In this document: positions 45,501 to 50,430 of the stretch, piece after piece | Layout: each line of letters opens with the position of its first letter | Position numbering within the stretch: the stretch's first letter is position 1 | Source: Archilochus colubris | Taxonomy: Eukaryota; Chordata; Aves; Apodiformes; Trochilidae | Length of the DNA stretch: 64,000 nt | Reading direction: 5' to 3' | Assembly: GCA_023079485.1 (NCBI GenBank) | Contig: CM041085.1 | Coordinates: 31,481,121-31,545,120, forward strand | Program-made: the position numbers and the translations under genes | Notes under the pieces: model-generated | Told to the model about the DNA's origin: nothing | Seen by the model: the letters and a program-made list of their open reading frames with translations, nothing else | The model's database searches: none

Positions 45501-48500
45501 GATCTAGCCACATCTAAACTCCTCTCCAAGTAGTTTAGAAAGCAAGGGGTCCACTCTGAAGCTCATGACTCAACGAGAGGTTTTCCTTAACCCTTTATTA
45601 GACATAAACCATTGATCAAGTCTGGATCTAGCTGCACCTAAACAAGCAAAAGGATTCTTACTGGATCTCATAACTCAGTGGTAAGTCCTTCCTTAGTCAA
45701 TTTCCCTGACCCCCAAAAGCCCAGTCCTAACTTGATTTCTCCTATCTCTATATAAATAATTTCTTCCAATCCCTGTGTAAATCACTCCAATCCAATTCCA
45801 ACCTTTATGCGTTTCTTCCATATAACGAACCTTGTCATGAAACTCTGTCATGCTGGGCTTTTACAAATTTATATTAACATCACTTTTTCTAATACCTTTG
45901 GTGGTGATTCTCTAAGAGAACTTGAGTCCTTCCACACTCATCTGTGTCACAAACAGGGTGGCAAAGGCAAAGTCAGGGGCAGGTATGGGGTTCACGGGAG
46001 CTGGTGGTTCTTCACTGAGCTTTGCAGGGCAACAGCTCCAATGCTAACCAGGATCTCGCTGCTACAAGTTTTCAGCTTAACAAAATTAAGCAGCAGCTAG
46101 TAATTATTTCTTGCTGTCAGTTTAAGTCCAGCCTAAGTTCAACACAGATAATAAGCAATGTAGGTAGCAATCTCAGTATCCATTCAGTTTTCAAGAGGTA
46201 CAGAATGCACTCCAGACCAGCTCACTCTGCAACTCCTCATTCCCTGTACTGATCCTTACAACCAGACTAGAGCTATGGTGAATAGACCAACAGCTGGAGA
46301 ACATAATTTGGGTGAATTTCATCCAGAAGAATCTAGGCCACCTCATGATGCAAAACAAGTGGGGTAAACAGGAAAAGAGGGATATTCATTTACAGCCTGT
46401 GATCAAAACCAAAACATCAATGCAGCTGAAATCCCAACTGATATTAAAAGTGAGCCAGAACCTCCCCCTCCTCCCAGAATGCTCTCTCCTATCCTGACAA
46501 TATCTCTTGTGTCAGCATAGAACAGTCCTGTGGCCACACAGAAAACCACACTCAGAGACTAATGTGGCTGAAAGGAAGCTTCCCCAGACCTCTACAGTCC
46601 AGAGGGATTCACTGACCTGGGCCAGCTCACAGCGTATCTGGCTGGAGACAAGACAGAAATGAGAAACAATAGATCACTGAGAACACAGATCACCAGTTTT
46701 CTAGTAGTCCTTAAAGTCTTTGACAACTATTTAAAAACATTAACCACAGTCACCGGGGAGGCAGGGGAAAGAGATGGGAGAGCTTGTTCAGTCAGCCTTG
46801 CTAGAAAACTTAGAAAAGAAAATTGGTGCTGCATTTCATAGATTCACTGTCAGTACTTAAAAACAGGTTTTAAAATTAAAAACTACTGGGTCAGTGTTTA
46901 TTCACTCAAAAGCACCAACCATCCCAGGAAACAGGACAAAAGCATTTCTGCCTGCGTGGCTCAGTGTCTCACTCAGCATGATGAACATGCCAAACGTCTT
47001 GGCCTTGAAACCTCAAGAAATCAAACAGGAACATCTCTCAGCTTTGCTGGGATAACAATCCTTACCTCTGAGTTTGACTGTCTCTCTCAAGATGAGAGAA
47101 GGAGCACCACCACCATGGAAATGAGAGGTCTTCATGGTGTTAGTAATAGAGCAGTTCTCAGTTTACTATGGAATAACTTCACCTGAGGAAGTGCTGCTAC
47201 TTGTAACAGATACTGACATTTTACACAGAGCATTTGTTTCATCCGAGCCCTTTTGAGCTGACTGGAACTTTTCAGTGGCTTTCCTTTCCTTAGGGCACCA
47301 GTCCTCCCCTTAGATACAGCTACTCAAAGGTAACAAGGCTGTCAGGCAATGTTATTTCAGGGGTGGGAGGTGGAAGGAGGCCACATTTTCAGGCACATAA
47401 ACTTTTTTCTGGACTGCAACAAAAGCTTCAAGATAAAAAAAAAGGTTGATATGACTGCTTTTACTTTAAATCAATTATGTCAGTCAGCACAAGATAACCT
47501 GTAAGAAAAGACAATCTGTACTTACAATGGGGAAGACTGATAGCCAGAGGAAGGGATAAAATCGTTCCCTTCCTTTGCAAACCTTTCCCACAGTTTGAAG
47601 TTTGCTGTAGCTGTTAAAATCTACAGCATGGTGGAACTGCCTCCTCATAACACTGCTTGAACAAAAGTTGCTTTCAATATCATGCACTTCTGAAGTTCAG
47701 ACAAGCAGTGATACTGAAGGGGATCTCTCACAGCCACCAAGCATACTTTACCTGAATAATGGCAAGCGTTGGCTCAAGCCGAGGGTTTTGTCTCTTAAGA
47801 GAGGCCAAGGATTTCTTTGCATTCTCAGTGATTTTACTGCAACACAGTAACAACAAGCAAAACATTAGCAAAATGAATATTCCTAACATGAGTCAGAAGG
47901 AACATACCTTAGTCAGCAAAACAAACCTTAGTCCAACACTAAGGCACATCCCCAAAATTACAGATAGATGTAAACCGTGAAGGATGGCTTTTGGCAGGCA
48001 GCTACAGAAAAACTTAACAGACCAAAATACCTTCGTTTTACAGCTACAGGTGTCGTTGCTCTGACATGCCCAAAATGTCATCGCGAGCCTACATGGTTTC
48101 ATAAGAATGCTTGTCCAGCCCTACCATTGGAAGCATAGCATGGATCCAACACCCTGAGCCCTTTATGAGTTCTACATTTCCACACCCTAAGGCCAGGCGG
48201 TGACAGAAGCTGCAGCCACTACACCTGAGTTGCTTTACACAGAGATGTCACCAGCCCTAATAGCAGCAAACCAGGCACTTTTCATGGATGCTTTTCAGAG
48301 CTGCGGGCAGCAGGGAGACAGAGGAGCTCTGTTTGCCACACTGGTTCTTGGAAAAACCGGTGGCAGCCAGGCACTGGGAATGCTTTCTGGAAAAATTTCC
48401 TGGTTAAGTGGCTGCCAGCTCTGGTACCTTTGCACATGCAAATGATGCTTGCCCGCAATGGGCAGGAGGACACTCCCTGGAAGATATGTCTGTCTGTTCC

Positions 48501-49264
48501 CCACAGAAGGCAAGACTAACAGAGAAAAACACAGCCTAGAGCGCTTTTTTTCTACCTCATACCCTCCTCCCTTGCAGAAAAGGCAGTGACCAATTCAGGT
48601 CAATGCCGTGACAGACAAATTGTCTCGGTTGAGGCTGAATGGACAGGGGTGGGAGATGGGGCATGGGCGATGAGGGACGACACAGAGGGCAGGTTTTCCA
48701 GGCACAAGTCCGTGCACAGCCTCACCTTCACCACCACCACGTAAAGCCTGCAAATGCTGTATCACAACAGCCACGGAAAAAAACAAAAACAAAAAAACAA
48801 AACCTAGCAAAACAACATAAACAAACAAAAAAACAACAAAAAAAACCCCCAAACACAAAACAAACAAAAGAACCCCAAAACACAACAAAACAAACCACAA
48901 AACCAAAACGATGAATTAAGTGGAGTGGGGGTGGAGGAAGGATGGATATTTTAGTACGAGGTCGTCCCCCTTTCCCCGGTGGGGCATCACATACCCCCCA
49001 AAACAGCCCCACTCACTCACTGAAGAAACTCTCCTCCCCCCCCAAAAACAAAAAAATTTCTACGTCCCTTTACCCCCCGCCCCCCCCCCAGCCCCCCGGT
49101 TGCATCAGCCGGCACCGCCTCCCCATGTGCTTCTCTTACCGCGCTGCTGCCGCTGCCGCCGCCACCGCCCCCCTCCCGCCCCCCGGCCCGCACCGCCCGC
49201 GGCTCGGCGGCAGCGCTGCGGTGAGCGCCGGGGCCAGGCAGCGCCGTAACGCCGCGGTTCTCAT
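393..49264 (-). CDS. MTHFD1L: MTHFD1L, mitochondrial monofunctional C1-THF synthase (18 exons, 3' end outside window)
   Basis: The enzyme interconverts 10-formyl-THF and formate plus THF with ADP/ATP in the mitochondrial matrix, and is the main supplier of formate to the cytosol (known for the family). Eighteen exons on the minus strand total 1,818 bases and read 606 codons without a stop or phase conflict. Layout: presequence (about residues 1-42), degenerate dehydrogenase/cyclohydrolase-like domain (about 43-320), then the formyl-THF synthetase domain. The latter shows P-loop LGEGKST (383-389) and the signature [10 protein letters not shown] across the exon 12/13 junction. The usual catalytic Tyr and Lys of active dehydrogenase/cyclohydrolase domains are Ile77 and Asn81 here, which fits the monofunctional paralogue rather than cytosolic MTHFD1. 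The Arg-rich N-terminus without acidic residues supports mitochondrial import. The mammalian protein is about 978 residues, so roughly 370 C-terminal residues lie left of position 393. PLEKHG1 sits immediately upstream on the same strand. Confidence 0.97.
2168..2690 (-). pseudogene. Interrupted coding-like stretch of unknown identity
   Basis: On the minus strand, 2168-2345 reads about 59 codons that look protein-like ([20 protein letters not shown] then [20 protein letters not shown]) and ends in TGA. Further 5' on the same strand, other frames give [14 protein letters not shown] and [19 protein letters not shown], separated by stops and frame changes. The pattern suggests a decayed retrocopy or old transposon gene. 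I do not recognise the parent. Chance open frames of this length are common, so confidence is low. Confidence 0.3.
2900..2961 (+). mobile_element. CR1 LINE 3' tail fragment
   Basis: GGTCATCATTAAGGTCCCTT followed by CCAACCCCAACCATTCTATGATT is the typical 3' end of an avian CR1, in + orientation. Only about 60 bp remain, a heavily 5'-truncated copy in MTHFD1L intron 17. Confidence 0.9.
3975..4051 (-). CDS. MTHFD1L: MTHFD1L exon 17
   Basis: A 77-bp exon with acceptor TTATTTCAG and donor CAG|GTATGT. Encodes [20 protein letters not shown] then KGFVRQ (534-559). [12 protein letters not shown] is the conserved catalytic-domain motif. Confidence 0.97.
4052..7338 (-). other. MTHFD1L intron 16
   Basis: No repeat or gene recognised. 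A slightly GC-richer part near 5450-5900 gives open frames on both strands that resemble nothing known to me. Confidence 0.85.
7339..7441 (-). CDS. MTHFD1L: MTHFD1L exon 16
   Basis: A 103-bp exon with acceptor TATGTAG and donor AGAG|GTATAT. Encodes [20 protein letters not shown] and [14 protein letters not shown] (500-533), conserved in the synthetase domain. Confidence 0.97.
7442..9782 (-). other. MTHFD1L intron 15
   Basis: Purine-rich stretch (GGAAG/AAAGGAG words) at about 8350-8580; otherwise nothing seen. Confidence 0.85.
9783..9857 (-). CDS. MTHFD1L: MTHFD1L exon 15
   Basis: A 75-bp in-frame exon with acceptor TTCCTAG and donor AGA|GTAAGT. Encodes [20 protein letters not shown] then LSRLR (475-499), matching the mammalian ALYNRLVPLVNGVREFSEIQ segment with several substitutions. 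Confidence 0.96.
9858..10232 (-). other. MTHFD1L intron 14
   Basis: A 375-bp AT-rich intron; nothing seen besides an A-run near 10100. Confidence 0.9.
10233..10340 (-). CDS. MTHFD1L: MTHFD1L exon 14
   Basis: A 108-bp in-frame exon with acceptor CTTCTAG and donor AAG|GTGAGA. Encodes [20 protein letters not shown] and [15 protein letters not shown] (439-474), a strongly conserved part of the synthetase domain. Confidence 0.98.
10693..11074 (+). mobile_element. CR1 LINE fragment
   Basis: Runs from the GGGTTTGTTCACCCTGGAGA block to the CCCTTCCAACCTGGCACTCT tail, ending TATGATTCTATGATT (octamer repeat). Plus orientation, antisense to MTHFD1L, in intron 13. It is 5'-truncated and carries many substitutions. 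Confidence 0.92.
11201..11218 (+). repeat. A18 homopolymer
   Basis: An uninterrupted run of 18 A in intron 13, about 130 bp past the end of the CR1 fragment, so not its tail. Confidence 0.95.
11640..11960. other. GC-rich block of unknown origin in MTHFD1L intron 13
   Basis: About 320 bp markedly richer in G+C than the AT-rich surroundings, with a repeated CCCAGGG/CAGGGCC flavour and few CpG. Open frames on the plus strand reflect composition, not a gene. It may be a repeat I do not know. Confidence 0.5.
12330..12376 (-). CDS. MTHFD1L: MTHFD1L exon 13, Gly-rich signature
   Basis: A short 47-bp exon with acceptor CCTGTGTAG and donor GAG|GTGAGA. It encodes [16 protein letters not shown] (423-438). 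With the VK ending exon 12 this forms the synthetase signature G-[LIVM]-K-G-G-A-A-G-G-G-Y (PROSITE FTHFS_1 pattern, from memory). Confidence 0.97.
12377..13645 (-). other. MTHFD1L intron 12
   Basis: Holds the A/C-rich tract at 13535-13595. Nothing else recognised. Confidence 0.9.
13535..13595 (+). repeat. A/C-rich low-complexity tract
   Basis: CAAACCAAACAAAAAAACAA-type sequence about 50 bp beyond the donor of MTHFD1L exon 12, within intron 12. G/T-rich in the transcript. Confidence 0.85.
13646..13782 (-). CDS. MTHFD1L: MTHFD1L exon 12, ATP-binding P-loop
   Basis: A 137-bp exon with acceptor TTTGCTAG and donor AAAG|GTACAT. Encodes [20 protein letters not shown] and [15 protein letters not shown] (378-422). 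GEGKST (384-389) is the nucleotide-binding loop; [10 protein letters not shown] is invariant in formyl-THF synthetases. Confidence 0.98.
13783..20307 (-). other. MTHFD1L intron 11
   Basis: A 6.5-kb AT-rich intron. Apart from the (AAAC)n tract at 15971 and a T-run near 14226, I recognise no gene or mobile element. Confidence 0.85.
15971..16031 (+). repeat. A/C-rich low-complexity tract with (AAAC)n
   Basis: Five AAAC units followed by A- and C-only sequence. It lies in MTHFD1L intron 11 and is G/T-rich on the transcript strand. Confidence 0.9.
20308..20481 (-). CDS. MTHFD1L: MTHFD1L exon 11, start of formyl-THF synthetase domain
   Basis: A 174-bp exon with acceptor TTTTCCAG and donor GG|GTAAGA. 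Encodes [20 protein letters not shown] through YVLVAG (about 319-377). It is nearly identical to the start of the synthetase domain in vertebrate MTHFD1L. Confidence 0.98.
22909..22930 (+). repeat. T22 homopolymer
   Basis: An uninterrupted run of 22 T in MTHFD1L intron 10. Confidence 0.95.
23618..24044 (-). mobile_element. CR1 LINE fragment
   Basis: Begins with CACAGAATGGTTGAAGGTTG, GGAAGGGACCATTGGAGGTC and continues through AGAAGTGTCTCCTGATGTTC to CAGGCTGAGCAGTCCCAGCT. This is the reverse complement of a CR1 3' region, so the element is in minus (same as MTHFD1L) orientation, in intron 10. Confidence 0.93.
24779..24876 (-). CDS. MTHFD1L: MTHFD1L exon 10, interdomain linker
   Basis: A 98-bp exon with acceptor AAAAACAG and donor CAG|GTAATA. 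Encodes [20 protein letters not shown] and [12 protein letters not shown] (287-319). The [16 protein letters not shown] segment is the conserved linker into the synthetase domain. Confidence 0.96.
24877..25612 (-). other. MTHFD1L intron 9
   Basis: A 736-bp AT-rich intron; nothing seen. Confidence 0.9.
25613..25692 (-). CDS. MTHFD1L: MTHFD1L exon 9, diverged end of N-terminal domain
   Basis: An 80-bp exon with acceptor TTTTGCAG and donor CAG|GTGAGT. Phases on both sides fit exactly. It encodes [18 protein letters not shown] followed by LAIAMRMQ (about 260-286). Only the last part resembles the mammalian LAAALRIQ; the first part has no clear match that I can recall. Confidence 0.85.
25693..30515 (-). 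other. MTHFD1L intron 8
   Basis: A/C-rich tract at 26036-26117. A plus-strand open frame at about 26465-27073 has no ATG start and no recognisable product. Otherwise unremarkable. Confidence 0.85.
26036..26117 (+). repeat. A/C-rich low-complexity tract
   Basis: A-rich sequence with interspersed C runs (AAAAACCCAAAACAC, ACAAACAAACAAAAAA) in MTHFD1L intron 8. Confidence 0.8.
30516..30627 (-). CDS. MTHFD1L: MTHFD1L exon 8
   Basis: A 112-bp exon with acceptor GACTGCAG and donor CAG|GTAAGA. Encodes [20 protein letters not shown] and [17 protein letters not shown] (223-259), matching the ADIVVLGSPKPEEIP...WIQPGTTV region of mammalian MTHFD1L. Confidence 0.97.
32121..32200 (+). repeat. Perfect (TTTTC)16 microsatellite
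   Basis: Exactly 16 uninterrupted TTTTC units (80 bp). In the MTHFD1L transcript this is (GAAAA)16, a purine-only tract in intron 7. Confidence 0.98.
33150..33250 (-). mobile_element. Possible very old CR1 remnant
   Basis: ACAGATGGAAAAGACCTACA followed by AATCATCACATTCAACCTCC loosely resembles the reverse-complement CR1 end (ACAG.ATGG...GGAC...ATCAT..AGTCCAACC). The match is weak and short; it may be chance. Confidence 0.3.
37835..38434 (+). mobile_element. CR1 LINE fragment
   Basis: Plus-orientation CR1: GAGGCCACACCTTGAGCACT, TTTGGAGAAGAAGAGGCTGA, GGTGCTGGAACTGGCTGCCC and GTAATTTCCAACCGTGACAC. A G/T-rich stretch at about 38323-38361 interrupts it near the 3' end. It is the longest CR1 in the window and ends about 210 bp from MTHFD1L exon 7. 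Confidence 0.92.
38647..38771 (-). CDS. MTHFD1L: MTHFD1L exon 7, Rossmann loop
   Basis: A 125-bp exon with acceptor CACACAG and donor AAG|GTGGGT. Encodes [20 protein letters not shown] and a following LLQREGA...CQWRD segment (about 181-222). [11 protein letters not shown] aligns with the dinucleotide-binding strand-loop of MTHFD1 but is shortened. The exon is about 68% GC by my count, far above neighbouring exons, and lies about 210 bp from a CR1 fragment. Confidence 0.95.
38772..39701 (-). other. MTHFD1L intron 6
   Basis: The first about 150 bp next to exon 7 remain GC-rich, then AT-rich sequence with a short TATATGTAATATACC duplication near 39480-39535. Confidence 0.85.
39702..39802 (-). 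CDS. MTHFD1L: MTHFD1L exon 6
   Basis: A 101-bp exon with acceptor CACTGCAG and donor AG|GTGAGA. Encodes [20 protein letters not shown] and [10 protein letters not shown], the segment after KDVDG (about 147-180). In active relatives this region ends in a conserved PCTP motif that binds folate; here it reads VPPTACAV, a degenerate form. Confidence 0.95.
39803..40915 (-). other. MTHFD1L intron 5
   Basis: AT-rich; nothing recognised. Confidence 0.9.
40916..41040 (-). CDS. MTHFD1L: MTHFD1L exon 5
   Basis: A 125-bp exon with acceptor CTTCCTAG and donor GG|GTAAGT. Encodes residues about 106-147, including [20 protein letters not shown] and [12 protein letters not shown]. The KPEKDVDG motif is highly conserved in the folate dehydrogenase/cyclohydrolase fold. 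Confidence 0.97.
41041..43607 (-). other. MTHFD1L intron 4
   Basis: AT-rich. A minus-strand open frame at 42808-43077 is not similar to anything I know; no repeat recognised. Confidence 0.85.
43608..43661 (-). CDS. MTHFD1L: MTHFD1L exon 4
   Basis: A 54-bp in-frame exon encoding [18 protein letters not shown] (88-105), matching the second strand and loop of the N-terminal domain. The intron to exon 3 is only 78 bp. Confidence 0.95.
43740..43790 (-). CDS. MTHFD1L: MTHFD1L exon 3
   Basis: A 51-bp in-frame exon encoding [17 protein letters not shown] (71-87). It aligns with the helix that carries the YxxxK catalytic pair in active MTHFD1; the two positions are Ile77 and Asn81 here, so the old dehydrogenase/cyclohydrolase site is lost. 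Confidence 0.95.
44821..44843 (+). repeat. A23 homopolymer
   Basis: An uninterrupted run of 23 A in MTHFD1L intron 2. No retrocopy is recognisable beside it. Confidence 0.95.
45457..45710 (+). repeat. Imperfect tandem duplication, unit about 130 bp
   Basis: The shared core is TTAGACATAAACCATT near 45462 and TTAGACATAAACCATT near 45597, each followed by CAAGTCTGGA and then CTA within a few bases. By eye the two units differ at roughly a quarter of positions. Confidence 0.75.
45457..45995 (+). mobile_element. LTR-like block with internal tandem duplication
   Basis: Two diverged copies of an about 130-bp unit lie in tandem (45457-45591 and 45592-45710). Each has GACATAAACCATT, CAAGTCTGGA and a later CTCATGACTCA/CTCATAACTCA. 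They are followed by a TATA-like TCTATATAAATA at about 45746. Duplicated upstream elements before a TATA box are usual in retroviral U3 regions. No gag, pol or env reading frame is seen beside it, so a solo LTR is the best guess. Boundaries are uncertain. Confidence 0.4.
47752..47836 (-). CDS. MTHFD1L: MTHFD1L exon 2
   Basis: Acceptor TTGCAG and donor CAG|GTAAAG. Encodes residues about 42-70, including [17 protein letters not shown] and LEPTLAIIQ. These match the first helix and first beta strand of the dehydrogenase/cyclohydrolase-like domain in mammalian MTHFD1L. Confidence 0.95.
48776..48909 (+). repeat. Long A/C-rich low-complexity tract
   Basis: About 134 bp made almost only of A and C (AAAC, AACCCC and AACAACA words). 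It lies in MTHFD1L intron 1, just inside the CpG island edge. On the transcript strand it is a T/G tract. Confidence 0.9.
49073..49097 (-). promoter_or_regulatory. G-quadruplex-capable run in MTHFD1L intron 1
   Basis: On the transcript strand three long G-runs (6, 10 and 6 bases) separated by two and one bases, 43-67 bases past the exon 1 donor. A further G8 run lies at plus 49036-49043. Long G-runs just after a donor can bind hnRNP H/F (family knowledge). Confidence 0.55.
49140..49264 (-). CDS. MTHFD1L: MTHFD1L exon 1, coding part: start codon and mitochondrial presequence
   Basis: The ATG is at 49264-49262 and the exon ends at donor CG|GTAAGAG, giving 41 codons plus two bases. The peptide begins [20 protein letters not shown] and ends in a run of seven alanines before a split Arg codon. 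It has many Arg and no Asp or Glu, as expected for a matrix-targeting presequence. I chose this ATG because its frame joins exon 2 in phase and gives the presequence; the context GGAGGAATGA has a purine at -3. Sequence match to mammalian N-termini is weak, which is normal for presequences. An ATG further upstream (near 49376) opens a different frame. Confidence 0.88.
49168..49189 (-). promoter_or_regulatory. G-quadruplex-capable run in MTHFD1L exon 1
   Basis: On the coding strand four G-runs of three to six bases are separated by loops of two, one and one base, inside the presequence coding region. This fits the classical G-quadruplex pattern in both DNA and mRNA. Confidence 0.6.
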
Positions 49265-49518
49265 TCCTCCCCCGGGCTCCGAGGTAGCAGCGCCAGGGTC
49301 GCTTCGGCGAGGAGGGCGAGGGAGGTGCTATCCGGAGCCGGGCGGTGCTCGGAGAGCTCCCCGCCCCCCCGCTCATCCCCATTCGCTTCCGCTTGCCGGC
49401 AAGAAAAAACTCACACAAATCACCCCCAAACATCAAAGACACCCCCCCGCTCTTCCTACACCCTCCTTCGCCCTCCCCGCCACCAAAAACTTAACGCAAA
49501 GCTTTTGCATACTCAACG

Positions 49519-49524
49519 TTTATT
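49519..49524 (-). terminator. PLEKHG1: Distal PLEKHG1 poly(A) signal AATAAA
   Basis: Minus-strand AATAAA. A G/T-rich element (AAGTTTTTGGTGGCGGGG) follows about 26 bases downstream of the hexamer, as expected for a working cleavage site near plus 49503. It sits only about 255 bp upstream of the MTHFD1L ATG. Confidence 0.7.
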
Positions 49525-50424
49525 AAAAATAGTATGAAATGGTCCCTGGGAGAAGTTACAGACTAGAAGCCCCTTTTTCTGTCGTTTTCTTTTTTTTTTT
49601 TTTTTTGGGTTCCCCACTCCCACGCCCCCAACTCCGCTGACTGCATGAGATGCGAGTTAAACAACATTCCCCTAGGCGTTTAAACAAATCTAGACGTGCG
49701 CAGGTAAAGCACAAATTTAACTTCTATTCATATTTACAATACTTTACAAGCTATATTTAATAAATACGGGCTCTGCTACACTTCGTCATCTTAAATATGT
49801 ACAACATTCTTTCTCAATCGGATTTTACTAGATAGCTGCGGGTCCTATTACAGTGGATGTGATGACTGTAACAAGTATCCTTGTGGGATGAGCTAGTAAG
49901 TACCATGACCAACCAGCTCTCAAAACAACAATTCCCAGCCAATGCAAGATATGCATGGTAAATAACTTAATCACTTCTAACAAATTCAAGTCCTTAAATC
50001 TTAATCTACAAGTAAATAGCTGAACACTGTTAACTTCAGGTTTTCCTCATGGTAACCAGTGTAGTAAATAGCTGTTCTGGATGTACAGTGCTCTGTAGCC
50101 GAGGAGATTAATAAAAATAGTATTTCAATTAAACTCTTCTATTTAGTGGTATCTTTAACTCTGTACTGGCTTTATCCATGTGATCTGTAGAATTTAAGCA
50201 CCAAAAAAGAGCAACAGTCACACACGATCAGTGTAGACATATTTAGGCTTTCCTTTAGGTACAATGTTTTCAAGTAACAGAATCCAAACCTGTGCAACAG
50301 AGATGAAAAAGGGGAGCAAATGTGCATCGTATTGGAAAGCTAGGTCTCACTGCAAACTACAGTGGTTTTATTCTATGTATGATTTCCAGAAGAATGGAAT
50401 GCATTCTCATTTTTTAGGATCCTT

Positions 50425-50430
50425 TTTATT
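50425..50430 (-). terminator. PLEKHG1: Proximal PLEKHG1 poly(A) signal AATAAA
   Basis: AATAAA on the minus strand about 1.2 kb after the stop codon, with a second copy 58 bases further on (50367-50372). Use of either would shorten the 3'UTR by about 0.9 kb. Actual use is not shown by sequence alone. Confidence 0.45.

Larger units (their letters stand above)
43791..47751 (-). other. MTHFD1L intron 2
   Basis: Holds the A23 run at 44821 and the LTR-like block at 45457-45995. The 44,850-45,420 stretch before it is GC-richer and may belong to the same insertion. Confidence 0.85.
47837..49139 (-). other. MTHFD1L intron 1
   Basis: Only about 1.3 kb, short for a first intron. It holds the G-run cluster and the long A/C-rich tract. 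Confidence 0.85.
49030..49480 (-). promoter_or_regulatory. MTHFD1L: CpG-rich island, MTHFD1L promoter and first exon
   Basis: Strongly C+G-rich with many CpG dinucleotides, in contrast to AT-rich flanks. It covers the MTHFD1L start codon. A GC box (GGGGCGGGG on the minus strand, plus 49359-49367) lies about 95 bp upstream of the ATG. No TATA box is seen at a fitting distance. The start of transcription is inferred to be roughly 49,270-49,400. Confidence 0.8.

Noticed and set aside
48595..49537. Several open frames on both strands between the A/C tract and the CpG island
   Set aside because: They translate to Lys/Gln/Thr or Phe/Val/Cys low-complexity peptides or to Pro/Arg-rich CpG-island sequence; only the frame of MTHFD1L exon 1 joins spliced coding sequence.
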